From JBGTLU01 sp041743935 (GTDB lineage Bacteria; Bacteroidota; Bacteroidia; Sphingobacteriales; Sphingobacteriaceae): a stretch of 64,000 nt of DNA. The stretch is taken from contig JBGTLU010000041.1 in NCBI GenBank assembly GCA_041743935.1, positions 21,696-85,695 of the forward strand, read 5' to 3'. Made by a program: the position numbers and the translations under genes. Position 1 is the stretch's first letter; each line of letters begins with the position of its first letter. Of this stretch, positions 9,613 through 18,619 are shown one piece after another. Below the pieces are notes generated by a model. The model had not been told where the DNA came from and did no database searches. It was given only the letters and a program-made list of their open reading frames with translations.

Positions 9613-9660
9613 GATATTAGAATTAAGATATTAAATGTGCGATAAGTGATACTCTTCATA
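9611..9660 (+). repeat. Low-complexity GATATTAGA-type tail
   Basis: Directly after the symporter stop the plus strand reads GAGATATTAGAATTAAGATATTA and GCGATAAGTGATA, a member of the intergenic tail family. Confidence 0.5.
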
Positions 9661-9701
9661 ACGAATAGCAAAGAATAAACAACAAATAACAATTATCCAA
9701 G

Positions 9702-10409
9702 ATGACAGGAAATGATAAAATAAGAGAAGCCTTTGTTACCAAAACATGGCAAGAGATTAAAGTAACCGACTCGTGGCAGATTTTTAAAATCATGGCAGAG
9801 TTTGTTGAAGGATTTGAAAAAATGGCCAAAATAGGTCCTTGTGTTTCCATATTTGGCTCTGCCCGAACAGTGCAAGGAACCAAATACTACGATATGGCTA
9901 CCGATATAGCAAAATTACTCACACAAAAAGGATATGGTATTATTACAGGTGGTGGCCCAGGTATTATGGAAGCCGGAAATAAAGGTGCGCACTTGGCTGG
10001 TGGTAAATCGGTTGGATTAAACATAGATTTACCTTTTGAGCAATTCCATAATCCATACATAGATAAGGATAAACTAATGTCTTATGATTACTTTTTTGTA
10101 CGCAAAGTAATGTTTATGAAGTACTCACAGGGCTATATTGTGATGCCTGGTGGTTTTGGTACACTAGATGAATTATTTGAAGCACTTACTCTCATCCAAA
10201 CTGGTAAAATTGCACGTTTCCCAATCGTATTGGTGGGTACAGCATTTTGGGGTGGTGTCATCGACTGGATTAAAGAAACAATGCTGGAAAACTATGGCAA
10301 TATAAGCCCCGATGATTTAAAACTATTCCGCTTAGTGGATACCGCAGAAGAAGCTGTGGAACATATCTTTAAATATTATGAGAAATACGTAATTAAACCT
10401 AATTTTTAA
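9702..10409 (+). CDS. LOG-family Rossmann protein (TIGR00730 type)
   Basis: This 235-residue cytoplasmic protein carries FGSAR (51-55), GGGPGIMEAGNKGA (83-96) and PGGFGTLDE (149-157), the hallmark motifs of the lysine-decarboxylase-like LOG family. Characterised members release adenine-type bases from nucleoside 5'-monophosphates; this one's substrate is unproven. The length is typical of the longer bacterial members. It is followed by a strong bidirectional hairpin terminator and converges on the DUF1761 gene. Confidence 0.88.
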   Translation: MTGNDKIREAFVTKTWQEIKVTDSWQIFKIMAEFVEGFEKMAKIGPCVSIFGSARTVQGTKYYDMATDIAKLLTQKGYGIITGGGPGIMEAGNKGAHLAGGKSVGLNIDLPFEQFHNPYIDKDKLMSYDYFFVRKVMFMKYSQGYIVMPGGFGTLDELFEALTLIQTGKIARFPIVLVGTAFWGGVIDWIKETMLENYGNISPDDLKLFRLVDTAEEAVEHIFKYYEKYVIKPNF

Positions 10410-10436
10410 GGTTTCTGCAAAAAAAGTCCCAAAACA

Positions 10437-10471
10437 CAAAGCCCGTCTCACTTTCAGCGATACGGGCTTTG
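10437..10471. terminator. Bidirectional hairpin terminator
   Basis: AAAGCCCGT and ACGGGCTTT form a perfect nine-base-pair stem with a 15-base loop. It lies between the convergent LOG-family and DUF1761 genes and can serve both. Confidence 0.75.
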
Positions 10472-10488
10472 TTGCGAATCGTAAAAAT

Positions 10489-10896
10489 TTAATGAAAACA
10501 ACCAATAACAGCTCCCATAATGGCAAAGTTTACCACAAAATAACCGCCATCTATTAGCCAAAGGTACATGGGTTTGCGCTCAAATGCCTGCCCTACTCCC
10601 ACCGAAGTGGCAGCAAAACCAAAGCCTATGAGTGCTCCCATCTTAGCTCCGTCTACCCAGCCTACGGTAGTGCTGTGCATTAAAGCACATAAAAATACCG
10701 CAGTAACTAAAGTAAGCGCAAATGCCCAACCAAATACTTTACCCATGTTGCCGTTTTTGAGTTGTTCTTCGGTGAGGTTGTTGGCTTTCATCCAGGCTTT
10801 ACCAAAAACAGCCGGTAAATACCATACAAAGCCCAATAGAAATGCAGCTACTGCAGCAATCGCTACAGCAAGCCAATGAATGTTTGAAAAATCCAT
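10489..10896 (-). CDS. DUF1761 family membrane protein
   Basis: The protein has 135 residues and four hydrophobic segments. The start MDFSNIHWLAVAIAAVAAF, FVWYLPAVFGKAWMK at 24-38 and the C-terminal WLIDGGYFVVNFAIMG match the DUF1761 pattern. Function is unknown. It is last in a minus-strand run after the BNR lipoprotein, with a 67-base gap. Confidence 0.8.
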   Translation of the reverse strand: MDFSNIHWLAVAIAAVAAFLLGFVWYLPAVFGKAWMKANNLTEEQLKNGNMGKVFGWAFALTLVTAVFLCALMHSTTVGWVDGAKMGALIGFGFAATSVGVGQAFERKPMYLWLIDGGYFVVNFAIMGAVIGCFH

Positions 10897-10963
10897 ACTT
10901 GTTTGATTTAGGTTAAAGGTTTATAACCTAAATTTAAGTAATTAGAAGTTAAATTCCAATAGC

Positions 10964-11977
10964 TTAAAATACAAAATAGGCAAGTTTTTGGTTACCGGCT
11001 AGCCATACTCTCCTATTTTTTACATCTACTCGTAAAGTATTAAATGATTCTGTGCTGATTAAATCCCAGTTTTGCCCTAAATTTTTGGAGATATATACTC
11101 CATCATCACCACATGAAAAAATAGTTTGTATTTTTTGTTTGGATGCAAACTGTACACAAGAAGTATAGCCGGGTATTTGTCCGGCAGCTATAATTTGCCA
11201 ATTTTCGCCCCCATCCAAAGTCAATACTTTATTGTTTTGATTGGATGATTTATCCTCAAAATTACCGCCCATTGCTATCCCAATCTTCTCATCCAAAAAA
11301 TGGTGAGTGAATGCTCCGGTCATACTTGAGCCTTGTAAGATTGGCATTTCAAAGGCTTTCCATGAATTACCTTTATCTTCAGAAACTAAAACTCTAGATT
11401 TTACCCCACCTGTAACGATGGTAATTCTATCCTTAGCAACAGAAATACAAGTATTACTTGCAGCAAAAGCGGCTTCACCGGGCTCGGGCACTGGTAAATT
11501 TGTACAAGGTATTTTTGTCCAAGTTTTGCCACCATCTTTCGTAATTAATATGTTAAAACATCCTTCCATAGGATCGCCAAAGGCAATACCTTTATTTGCA
11601 TCCCAAAATGTCATGGAATTAAAAAACACATCGGGATGATTATTCTCATAAACGATTTGCCATGTTTTACCAAAATTCGAGGTCTTGAAAAGCAAAGCCG
11701 GGCTACCTGCAGTTAAAAGTAAGGTGGTGCTATCATTTAGTATAGAAATTGACCTGAAATCCATGCCTTTAGCTTCTGGAATAGAATCAAAGTAAAGTTT
11801 ATCCTTTTGAATATAACCCCAAGTTCCGTTCTGTCCAGCAAACCATGTGGTAGTTTCTGATATTTCTAGCGCTCTGATTCCAACTTTTGGAATGAATGGA
11901 ATATGCTGTAACGTGTACTTTTCTTCGGCTTTACAAGCAAACAAAAAAAGAAATAGTACTAGATAGATGTTTCTCAT
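10964..11977 (-). CDS. Exported BNR/YCF48-like beta-propeller lipoprotein
   Basis: The 337-residue protein begins with a short lipoprotein signal (hydrophobic stretch then LFAC, with C15 as the likely lipidated residue). The rest is made of repeated blades with motifs such as GKTWQIV, GGKTWTKI, GNSWKAF, GENWQII and GQNWDLI, the Asp-box-like repeats of the sortilin/YCF48 group. It is probably anchored in the outer membrane or periplasm. Function is unknown; a sialidase role is not supported because catalytic features cannot be seen. Its start overlaps the stop of the DUF502 gene by four bases, so the two are translationally coupled. Confidence 0.75.
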   Translation of the reverse strand: MRNIYLVLFLFLFACKAEEKYTLQHIPFIPKVGIRALEISETTTWFAGQNGTWGYIQKDKLYFDSIPEAKGMDFRSISILNDSTTLLLTAGSPALLFKTSNFGKTWQIVYENNHPDVFFNSMTFWDANKGIAFGDPMEGCFNILITKDGGKTWTKIPCTNLPVPEPGEAAFAASNTCISVAKDRITIVTGGVKSRVLVSEDKGNSWKAFEMPILQGSSMTGAFTHHFLDEKIGIAMGGNFEDKSSNQNNKVLTLDGGENWQIIAAGQIPGYTSCVQFASKQKIQTIFSCGDDGVYISKNLGQNWDLISTESFNTLRVDVKNRRVWLAGNQKLAYFVF

Positions 11978-12525
11978 AAATCACTAACTCCTCCTGAAAC
12001 GATAAATTTCATGGCATTGCCAGGGTTGATGTTCAAAGCTTTTACATGTTCACTGGGTACCAAAAAAAACTCACCAGAAAAATTATACGAATGCGGAAAA
12101 TAAACTCCAACGTGTCCTACAAGCTGTAAAGAACTTAAATCATTTTGAGTGATAAAACCTACTTTTTTCAAACCAAATTCGTTCATGGTAACCAAAACAG
12201 GTTCTGTAAATTTTTTATCCTTGCCAACAAAAGCCTGCATAAAATCTTTGATGGAAGTATACAACATGTCAAACAAAGGGATGCGTTTTAATAATTTTTC
12301 GAAGTAAAGCAGGATAGGATCTGTAATTAAATACGTAGCTAAAACTCCGGCTAATATCAACAGAGTAATCACAATTAATAAACCGGCACCCGGAATACCA
12401 AAATCTACTACGCTATCTACTTTAGCAATTCCCCAAAAAACAATATAACCACTAATAAATATCGGGGTTACAAAAAGTAATCCTTTTAGAAAAAAGGAAA
12501 ATAAAACACGTAATATTTTTTTCAT
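11974..12525 (-). CDS. DUF502 family inner-membrane protein
   Basis: The 183-residue protein has two N-terminal transmembrane segments (about residues 9-33 and 45-68) and a soluble C-terminal part. The segment IPLFDMLYTSIKDFMQAF and the later GHVGVYFPHSYNFSGEFFLVP fit the DUF502 family. The biochemical role is not known. It lies 33 bases after murF-alr and overlaps the BNR lipoprotein gene, which suggests an operon. Confidence 0.82.
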   Translation of the reverse strand: MKKILRVLFSFFLKGLLFVTPIFISGYIVFWGIAKVDSVVDFGIPGAGLLIVITLLILAGVLATYLITDPILLYFEKLLKRIPLFDMLYTSIKDFMQAFVGKDKKFTEPVLVTMNEFGLKKVGFITQNDLSSLQLVGHVGVYFPHSYNFSGEFFLVPSEHVKALNINPGNAMKFIVSGGVSDL

Positions 12526-12558
12526 TGTACTTAATTTATATCTAATCGATGCGCTTAT

Positions 12559-15003
12559 TTAATCGTAAAAATACACTCGTTTTACTCGCTGAGAAACATT
12601 GGTTAGTATTTCGTACGTATTCGTATTTAATTGTTCTGCGATGGTTTCTACCTTTAATACCTCATTAAATATAATAACATCGTCTCCTTCTTGGCAAGGT
12701 ATATCTGTTACATCAATCATGGTCATATCCATGCAAACGTTCCCAATAATGGGTGCTAGTTTTCCGTGCAGCAATAAATTACCTACACCATTACCTAACG
12801 CTCTATTTAGTCCATCAGCATAACCAATTTTAACAGTAGCAATTCTGCTATCTCGTAAAAGGGCTGCTTTTTTTCCATAACCTACAGTGTCTCCTGCCCT
12901 TACGTTTTTTATTTGTGTAATGGTAGTTCTGAGCGTACCAATGGGTTTTAAATATTGCGCATCTTTGGTTGTGGTAGGTATGCCATATAATCCAATTCCC
13001 AACCTTACCATGTCTAAATGAGCATTCTCAAATCTGCTAATACCAGCTGTATTTAAACAGTGACGCAAAAACTGTTGATTGGTTTCTGTTTCTAATGTAT
13101 CGCAAATCGTTTTAAAAACGCTTAATTGTTGCTTGGTAAATTCATCTTGTCGTTCATCTTCGCTTGCCACTAAATGGGTAAAAGCAGATTTAATTTGAAT
13201 GAAAGCTTTATTGCTTGTAAGTAGATTAATTAATTCGGGTAAATCATTTTTTTCGAAACCCAAACGATGCATGCCGGTATCAAATTTTATATGAATTGGA
13301 TAATCTTTTATGTTTTTGTTTTTCAAGAAATCTATAAAAGATTGTAGAATTCTAAAACTATATAACTCTGGTTCTAAACAATGTCTGACTAAAGTTTCGA
13401 AAGAACTAACATCGGGGCTCATTACCATGATTGGCAATGTAATACCATTTAATCTGAGTTCTGTACCCTCGTCCACAAAAGCAACAGCTAAATAATCTAC
13501 CCGATGAAATTGAAGAATATTTGCAATTTCAAAACTTCCGCTTCCATAAGAAAACGCCTTAACCATGGCCATGAGCTTGGTTTTTGGATTTATTACGGAT
13601 TTATAATAGTTTAAATTATTGATTAATGAATTCAAATTAATTTCGAAAACGGTTTCGTGTATTTGCTGCTCTAGGCGTTTACTTATGTTTTCGAACTCAA
13701 ACTTTCGGGAACCTTTTACTAAGATGGCTTCATCGTAAAAATCAGATATATTGATATGATTTAAATAATCTGTGGTATTCAAATAAAATTGTTTATCCAA
13801 TTGAAATAAATTACCATAAGCCGAAATATTAGCACCAATTCCAATCAATCTATCTATTTTCTTATTTAATAATAATTCATTAACACTTTTGTAAAGAACC
13901 GGATTACTAATACCGGATTGATATATATCGGATAATATTACGGTAGTTTTTTGATGTTGTTTTTGATGAGTTAAAACATCTAATGCTATTTCCAACGAAT
14001 TTAAATCCGTTGTGTAAGCATCATTTATTATTGTACAATTATTTACTCCTTGTCGGATATCCATTCGCATAGCAACCGGTATCAATTGCTTGCATCTTTC
14101 TTTAATAATATCTATTGGGTAATTAAAATAAAGTAGCACTGCGCAACACTGTATGGAATTTTCTATTGCAGCCGTATCTGTAAACGGAATAACAATAGTA
14201 TGTGTATTATAAGCATATTGGAAGGTGATTTCTGATGTTGAATTTACTTTTTCTACTTTAATGACTATTAAATCTGTATTTGCATCTCCCCAAGTAAATT
14301 TTCTACAAGATAACTTATCTATTTCTTTAGAAACTGCATATTTAGGGTTGAAGAATAATACATCAACATTTGAAAATAATTTTAATTTTTCATTTAATTT
14401 TTGCTCATCTGATTCAAAACCAGCATCATGAGCAGATCCCAAATTAGTTAAAATACCAATGGTAGGTTGTATCATCTCTTGCAGATTCTCCATTTCATTT
14501 GGTTCGGATATTCCTGCTTCAAAAATCCCAAGATTATGTTGATCATTTATTTGCCATACCGACAATGCTACCCCAAGTTGAGAATTATAACTTTTCGGAC
14601 TACGAATTACATTTTTTTCTACAGATAATAGTTGATATAGCCATTCTTTAACAATGGTTTTTCCGTTACTACCCGTAATACCTATTACCGGTAAATCAAA
14701 TTTTGTACGGTGGAATTTAGCAACTTCTTGTAGTGCATTTAATGCATTATCCACTTTCAGGATGTTGACATTAGGATACGATACATCTTCTGTTACAACA
14801 AAATTTTTAACTCCTAGTTGAATTAAATCTGGTATGAATTGATGTGCATTCACTTTGCCTGATAGTGCAAAAAATAAAGAAGATTCAGGAAAAGTAATTT
14901 TTCGGCTATCGGTTGCTAAATAAACTATTTCACTCTCCGGTACAGGAAGAGTTTTTTTGTACGACAGAATATCGGCGATTAATTTTGCAGTATATATTTG
15001 CAT
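12559..15003 (-). CDS. murF-alr: Bifunctional MurF ligase / alanine racemase fusion
   Basis: The protein is about 814 residues long from ATG 15003 (a GTG lies two codons upstream). The first about 450 residues are a Mur ligase with ATP-binding GITGSNGKT near residue 107. It adds D-Ala-D-Ala to the UDP-MurNAc-tripeptide. The second half is a PLP-dependent alanine racemase: MAMVKAFSYGSG holds the PLP lysine near residue 481 and VKIGYADG holds the catalytic tyrosine. Both activities work in the cytoplasm on peptidoglycan precursors. The fusion is well known in Bacteroidota. A near-match -7 box (GATATTTG) ends about five bases before the ATG. Confidence 0.95.
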   Translation of the reverse strand: MQIYTAKLIADILSYKKTLPVPESEIVYLATDSRKITFPESSLFFALSGKVNAHQFIPDLIQLGVKNFVVTEDVSYPNVNILKVDNALNALQEVAKFHRTKFDLPVIGITGSNGKTIVKEWLYQLLSVEKNVIRSPKSYNSQLGVALSVWQINDQHNLGIFEAGISEPNEMENLQEMIQPTIGILTNLGSAHDAGFESDEQKLNEKLKLFSNVDVLFFNPKYAVSKEIDKLSCRKFTWGDANTDLIVIKVEKVNSTSEITFQYAYNTHTIVIPFTDTAAIENSIQCCAVLLYFNYPIDIIKERCKQLIPVAMRMDIRQGVNNCTIINDAYTTDLNSLEIALDVLTHQKQHQKTTVILSDIYQSGISNPVLYKSVNELLLNKKIDRLIGIGANISAYGNLFQLDKQFYLNTTDYLNHINISDFYDEAILVKGSRKFEFENISKRLEQQIHETVFEINLNSLINNLNYYKSVINPKTKLMAMVKAFSYGSGSFEIANILQFHRVDYLAVAFVDEGTELRLNGITLPIMVMSPDVSSFETLVRHCLEPELYSFRILQSFIDFLKNKNIKDYPIHIKFDTGMHRLGFEKNDLPELINLLTSNKAFIQIKSAFTHLVASEDERQDEFTKQQLSVFKTICDTLETETNQQFLRHCLNTAGISRFENAHLDMVRLGIGLYGIPTTTKDAQYLKPIGTLRTTITQIKNVRAGDTVGYGKKAALLRDSRIATVKIGYADGLNRALGNGVGNLLLHGKLAPIIGNVCMDMTMIDVTDIPCQEGDDVIIFNEVLKVETIAEQLNTNTYEILTNVSQRVKRVYFYD
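14993..15000 (+). promoter_or_regulatory. Possible -7 box for recX
   Basis: TATATTTG matches the Bacteroidota TAnnTTTG box exactly and lies 30 bases before recX ATG, inside the start of the divergent murF-alr gene. No clear -33 TTG is seen at the expected distance. Confidence 0.4.
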
Positions 15004-15029
15004 TGGCACAAATATCTTAATTTTAACAC

Positions 15030-15515
15030 ATGATTGATGCTAATCCCATTAAAAAGAAAATCACGAATATAAAACTCGCTAAAACTAAAATAGAGCACTT
15101 TTGTGTGTACCAAGAGCGCAGTCAGCAAGAAGTAAGAAGTAAATTATACGACTGGGGATTATGGAAAGATGCGGTAGAAGAAATTATTGCCGACCTCGTA
15201 ACCGATAATTTTATAAACGAAGAAAGATTTGCAAATGCCTATGCATCGGGTAAGTTCAGAATGAAAGGTTGGGGGAAAATTAAGATTAAACAAGGCTTAA
15301 AATTAAAGGGTATATCGGATTATTGCATTAAAAACGCACTAAGCTCAATAGATTTGGATGATTATCACGTAAAGATGAAGGAAGTACTACTGAAAAGAGA
15401 ACGTGTAGAGAAAGAAAAAAATGCCCAAAAAAGAATCTATAAGTTGGCAAACTATTTAATTTCACGCGGTTATGAGAGTGATATAGTATGGAGAGTACTG
15501 AAAACCAACGAATAA
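15030..15515 (+). CDS. recX: RecX regulatory protein
   Basis: This 161-residue basic, helical protein has the three-helix repeat pattern of RecX: CVYQERSQQEVRSKLYDWG, FINEERFANAYASGKFRMKGWG, then a C-terminal repeat with YLISRGYESDIVWRVL. RecX binds RecA filaments and inhibits them. recA is not in the window. The gene is divergent from murF-alr with a 26-base gap. Confidence 0.88.
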   Translation: MIDANPIKKKITNIKLAKTKIEHFCVYQERSQQEVRSKLYDWGLWKDAVEEIIADLVTDNFINEERFANAYASGKFRMKGWGKIKIKQGLKLKGISDYCIKNALSSIDLDDYHVKMKEVLLKRERVEKEKNAQKRIYKLANYLISRGYESDIVWRVLKTNE

Positions 15516-15535
15516 GTAATTTTTTTAAATTTAGC

Positions 15536-15565
15536 TTGACAGATTTATCGGAATAGCTATATTTG
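15536..15565 (+). promoter_or_regulatory. Bacteroidota promoter for the tRNA-Gly/tRNA-Leu unit
   Basis: TTG at 15536-15538 and TATATTTG at 15558-15565 are separated by exactly 19 bases, the best match to the TTG-19-TAnnTTTG consensus that I noted here. It is 15 bases upstream of tRNA-Gly. Confidence 0.8.
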
Positions 15566-15580
15566 CAATCCAGTAAAAAA

Positions 15581-15656
15581 GCGAAAGTAGCTCAGTTGGT
15601 AGAGCGCAACCTTGCCAAGGTTGAGGTCGCGAGTTCGAACCTCGTCTTTCGCTCCA
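15581..15656 (+). tRNA. tRNA-Gly (anticodon GCC)
   Basis: The acceptor GCGAAAG pairs with CTTTCGC, the anticodon stem CAACC/GGTTG encloses TTGCCAA with anticodon GCC, and the T arm contains GTTCGAAC. CCA is encoded at 15654-15656, unlike the other tRNAs in the window. Confidence 0.97.
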
Positions 15657-15657
15657 A

Positions 15658-15680
15658 AAGCCCGCATAACGATGTGGGCT
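15658..15680 (+). terminator. Hairpin between tRNA-Gly and tRNA-Leu
   Basis: AGCCCGCAT and ATGTGGGCT form a nine-pair stem (one G-T) with an AACG loop. No T run follows, so it may be a processing or pausing hairpin rather than a complete terminator. Confidence 0.45.
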
Positions 15681-15732
15681 AATTCATTTACCGGAAAGAT
15701 TAAATTCTTTCCATATTGTATCTAACTATCAC

Positions 15733-15817
15733 GCTCAGGTGGTGGAACTGGTAGACACGCAGGACTTAAAATCCTGTGACCCTTAAAGTCGTGCGGGTTC
15801 GATTCCCGCCCTGAGTA
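15733..15817 (+). tRNA. tRNA-Leu (anticodon UAA)
   Basis: This type II tRNA has acceptor GCTCAGG pairing with CCTGAGT (first pair G-T), anticodon stem CAGGA/TCCTG around CTTAAAA with anticodon TAA, a long variable arm and T loop GTTCGATTC. The discriminator is A and CCA is not encoded. Confidence 0.95.
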
Positions 15818-15818
15818 C

Positions 15819-15850
15819 AATCCCGATTACATATAATCGGGATTTTTTTT
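15819..15850 (+). terminator. Rho-independent terminator after tRNA-Leu(UAA)
   Basis: AATCCCGAT and ATCGGGATT form a perfect stem followed by a run of T to 15850. It closes the Gly-Leu tRNA unit. Confidence 0.85.
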
Positions 15851-15954
15851 GCTCATTTTTATTTAGAACATTCTTACTAATTATCGGGATTTTAATTTTA
15901 TTATCTTCGCATATCTTTATAAATTCTGTGTATAATTAGAAAATAAAAGCAAAC

Positions 15955-16905
15955 GTGGTAACCATCTATTATAAAGTAGCCGATAAGTTGGTAAAGGAAT
16001 CAAACCTTTATAAACTCTCTCAGATTGATTTTAACAGTCTGCTATGGATAGATTTAAACCGTTTGGACGAAACCGAAAAACGAATCATCAGTACCCGTTT
16101 CCACATAAAAATTCAAGACCAACAAGAATTACAAGAAATAGAAAGTAGCTCTAGGTTTATTGAAACAGATAAACTCATTATGGCCAATTCTAATTTTTTG
16201 GTTTATGAAGATGAGGGTTCTTTTCATACCGATCCGGCTTCGTTTATTCTGAAAAACAATTACTTAATATCTCACAGAAACAGCGAATTAAAGTCGTTTA
16301 ACGAAATAAAAAAACGCATAGAACTAAATCCAAGAAAATTCAATTCCGGATACGATGTTTTAATTCAATTATTTCAGATTAGAGTAGATTTTGATGCCGA
16401 TTTATTAGAAAACATTGCAAGCGATATTACCAAAATTGGTGCAAGATTAGATCACCAAAAATTAGATCAGGAGCTCATCTTGGATATTACGCAATACCAA
16501 GAAACCACCATGTTGGTGCGCCAAATAATCATAGATAAACAACGGGTAGTTTCTGCCATTTTAAAAAGTAAATATTTTCCGGATAGGTATGATAATGAAT
16601 TGAGAATTATGCTTAAAGACATTAATTCTATTCTGGAACATACGGCATTTAGTTTTCACCGATTGGAGTATTTGCAAAACACTTTTCTAGGTTTAATTAA
16701 TATCGAACAAAATAAAATCATTAAAATTTTCACCGTTGCATCGGTAGTATTTATGCCCCCTACTTTGGTTGCCAGTATTTATGGGATGAATTTTGAGGTT
16801 TTGCCAGAACTAAATTGGAAATACGGCTATTTATTTGCCATTGGGGTTATGCTAGCCACTTCCATTACCACGCTTGTTATTTTTAGAAGAAAAGGGTGGA
16901 TTTGA
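15955..16905 (+). CDS. corA: CorA-family magnesium/divalent cation channel
   Basis: The protein has 316 residues from a GTG start at 15955; no upstream ATG fits. A large soluble alpha/beta and helical N-terminal domain is followed by two C-terminal transmembrane helices with the YGMNF selectivity motif (about residues 275-279) at the end of the first. CorA pentamers conduct Mg2+ into the cell. It stands alone after the tRNA unit. Confidence 0.9.
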   Translation: MVTIYYKVADKLVKESNLYKLSQIDFNSLLWIDLNRLDETEKRIISTRFHIKIQDQQELQEIESSSRFIETDKLIMANSNFLVYEDEGSFHTDPASFILKNNYLISHRNSELKSFNEIKKRIELNPRKFNSGYDVLIQLFQIRVDFDADLLENIASDITKIGARLDHQKLDQELILDITQYQETTMLVRQIIIDKQRVVSAILKSKYFPDRYDNELRIMLKDINSILEHTAFSFHRLEYLQNTFLGLINIEQNKIIKIFTVASVVFMPPTLVASIYGMNFEVLPELNWKYGYLFAIGVMLATSITTLVIFRRKGWI

Positions 16906-16909
16906 TTTT

Positions 16910-16972
16910 TTAGATATTAGATAATGGTGGAAATTAGATATTAGACATAAGATATTAGAAAATAGATGTTCA
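16910..16972 (+). repeat. Low-complexity TTAGATATTAGA tail
   Basis: Three or four imperfect copies of TTAGATATTAGA(TAA) begin a few bases after the corA stop, in the gene's own direction. Confidence 0.65.
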
Positions 16973-17054
16973 ATTGAATTTATGTTAATATTTACATCTA
17001 AAATTGCGACTAAAACTCTCAAGGTAACCTAAGCAAATTTAGTTTTACAAACAC

Positions 17055-17087
17055 AAAAAAAGGCGGACAAAATTGTCCGCCTTTTTT
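17055..17087. terminator. Bidirectional hairpin terminator
   Basis: GGCGGACAA and TTGTCCGCC form a near-perfect palindrome flanked by seven A on the left and six T on the right. It separates convergent corA and the M43 protease gene. Confidence 0.9.
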
Positions 17088-17106
17088 ATTATAAAATAAC
17101 GTTTAA

Positions 17107-18471
17107 TTAGTTTTTAACTACTAGTGTAGATTTGCTCATGTTATTTGAACGAATGCTGACCATGTAATTCCCTGGTGCTAATCCGTCTAAATCTAATTCG
17201 GGACGATTAGTGCCGAAATGCAGTTCTACTACTTGTTTTTTCTGTAGTTTACCAAACACATCGTATACAAAAATTTCTGCAGCCCCTGCTTTTTCTACAA
17301 ACATGTCTGTAAATATTCTTTGACCTTCTACAGTTGGGTTAGGATATACAGTTAATTTATTCACAGAACCAACGGTAAATTTGCTTGAAGTAACGGTTCT
17401 GTCAATTGCATCAGAAGTTGACCACTCCATTCTACGAGGACTAATAGCCAATACAGTACGCATTCTAATTACTTGTTGAGAAGTAAACATATTCATGCAA
17501 CGGTCATTGGTATAATCCATGTAATTTTGGAATTGTATAGGCAATCCAGCCTCACAAGATGGAGTGTTTACATCCGGACAACCACCAGAATCTTCTGCTT
17601 GTAAAGGTGTATCGGTACAAAAATCATCTACTGTGCAACCACCATCGCCCCAGCTATGACGTAAACCAAGCATATGGCCTATTTCGTGCGTAGCCGTTCT
17701 ACCTAAATTATAAGGTGCCGGAATATTAGGTGTTCTACCAAAATAAACGTGGTTCATAACTACACCATCTGTTGTAGGATCTTGTGGACCAGTTGGCATT
17801 CCTTGTAATCCAGAACCTTCAGGAAATTGAGCATAGCCCAATAAAATGGGTTCTAAACGGATAGACCATTGATTTAAATATTTAGTAGGATCCCAAATTG
17901 TCATGGGTTTAATTAATAATTCAATCTCTGGGTTCACAATAAAACCAGTATGAATTAACCCCGGCCACAACACACGGTTTATACCATTAGTAGGATTACC
18001 ATCCGGGTCTCTTTGAGCCATAACGAAGCGAATGTTGATGCCTTTTGCTACTCCTTTAAAAATATTTGGAGTCAAGGTGGTATCGGCATTTTCTCTTCTA
18101 AAATCTTCGTTTAATACATCAATTTGAGAAAATATTTGCGCTTCACTAATATTATCTTCATATAATCCGCCTAATGCCGGAAAATTAATATCCATTGGTT
18201 GAGGAATACCATCGTGAATTACGTGAACTACCGTAGGAATTAAAATCTCATCTCCATCAGAAACAAATGTTTCTTGAACACGTTGCGCTAAAGGTGTAAA
18301 TTCATTCGGGAAATTAAGTGCTTGAGCAAAAGGAGGTAATCCTTTGTAAGCGCGCATCATTTCAATAACTTCCATGGTGGAACAACGTTGAATGTTTTCG
18401 GGAACTTTGAATTGAGCAGAGGCATTCATAGCAAAAAATGCTATGAAAAAGAGAGCGTAGAATTTTTTCAT
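17107..18471 (-). CDS. Secreted pappalysin-like M43 metalloprotease with type IX sorting domain
   Basis: The 454-residue protein has a signal peptide (about 1-19, ending NASAQ). The catalytic zinc motif HEIGHMLGLRH lies at about 262-272, matching HExxHxxGxxH, and several cysteines nearby (CTVDDFCTDTP) are typical of the family. From about residue 368 the sequence KLTVYPNPT begins a C-terminal sorting domain that ends in STLVVKN. Such domains direct export through the outer-membrane type IX system and are then removed. It probably digests extracellular protein. The upstream gap also serves the divergent ABC genes. Confidence 0.88.
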   Translation of the reverse strand: MKKFYALFFIAFFAMNASAQFKVPENIQRCSTMEVIEMMRAYKGLPPFAQALNFPNEFTPLAQRVQETFVSDGDEILIPTVVHVIHDGIPQPMDINFPALGGLYEDNISEAQIFSQIDVLNEDFRRENADTTLTPNIFKGVAKGINIRFVMAQRDPDGNPTNGINRVLWPGLIHTGFIVNPEIELLIKPMTIWDPTKYLNQWSIRLEPILLGYAQFPEGSGLQGMPTGPQDPTTDGVVMNHVYFGRTPNIPAPYNLGRTATHEIGHMLGLRHSWGDGGCTVDDFCTDTPLQAEDSGGCPDVNTPSCEAGLPIQFQNYMDYTNDRCMNMFTSQQVIRMRTVLAISPRRMEWSTSDAIDRTVTSSKFTVGSVNKLTVYPNPTVEGQRIFTDMFVEKAGAAEIFVYDVFGKLQKKQVVELHFGTNRPELDLDGLAPGNYMVSIRSNNMSKSTLVVKN

Positions 18472-18586
18472 GTCAAAAATTTGTTTTGTTTAATAGTGCA
18501 AATATAAAAATACTTTGTAACAAAAAAATATCATAACAATAGAAAATTTTAACAATAGGTTAATAAACAAAATCTTGTGAATAGTA

Positions 18587-18594
18587 TACCTTTG
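18587..18594 (+). promoter_or_regulatory. Possible -7 box for the natA-like operon
   Basis: TACCTTTG matches TAnnTTTG and lies 25 bases before the ATG at 18620. No TTG is found 19 bases upstream of it. Confidence 0.4.
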
Positions 18595-18619
18595 AAAACT
18601 AAACTAAAACTTTACCTAA

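Noticed and set aside
10964..11977. BNR-repeat lipoprotein considered as a sialidase
   Set aside because: Only the blade motifs are visible; the arginine triad and the N-terminal FRIP motif of sialidases are not seen.
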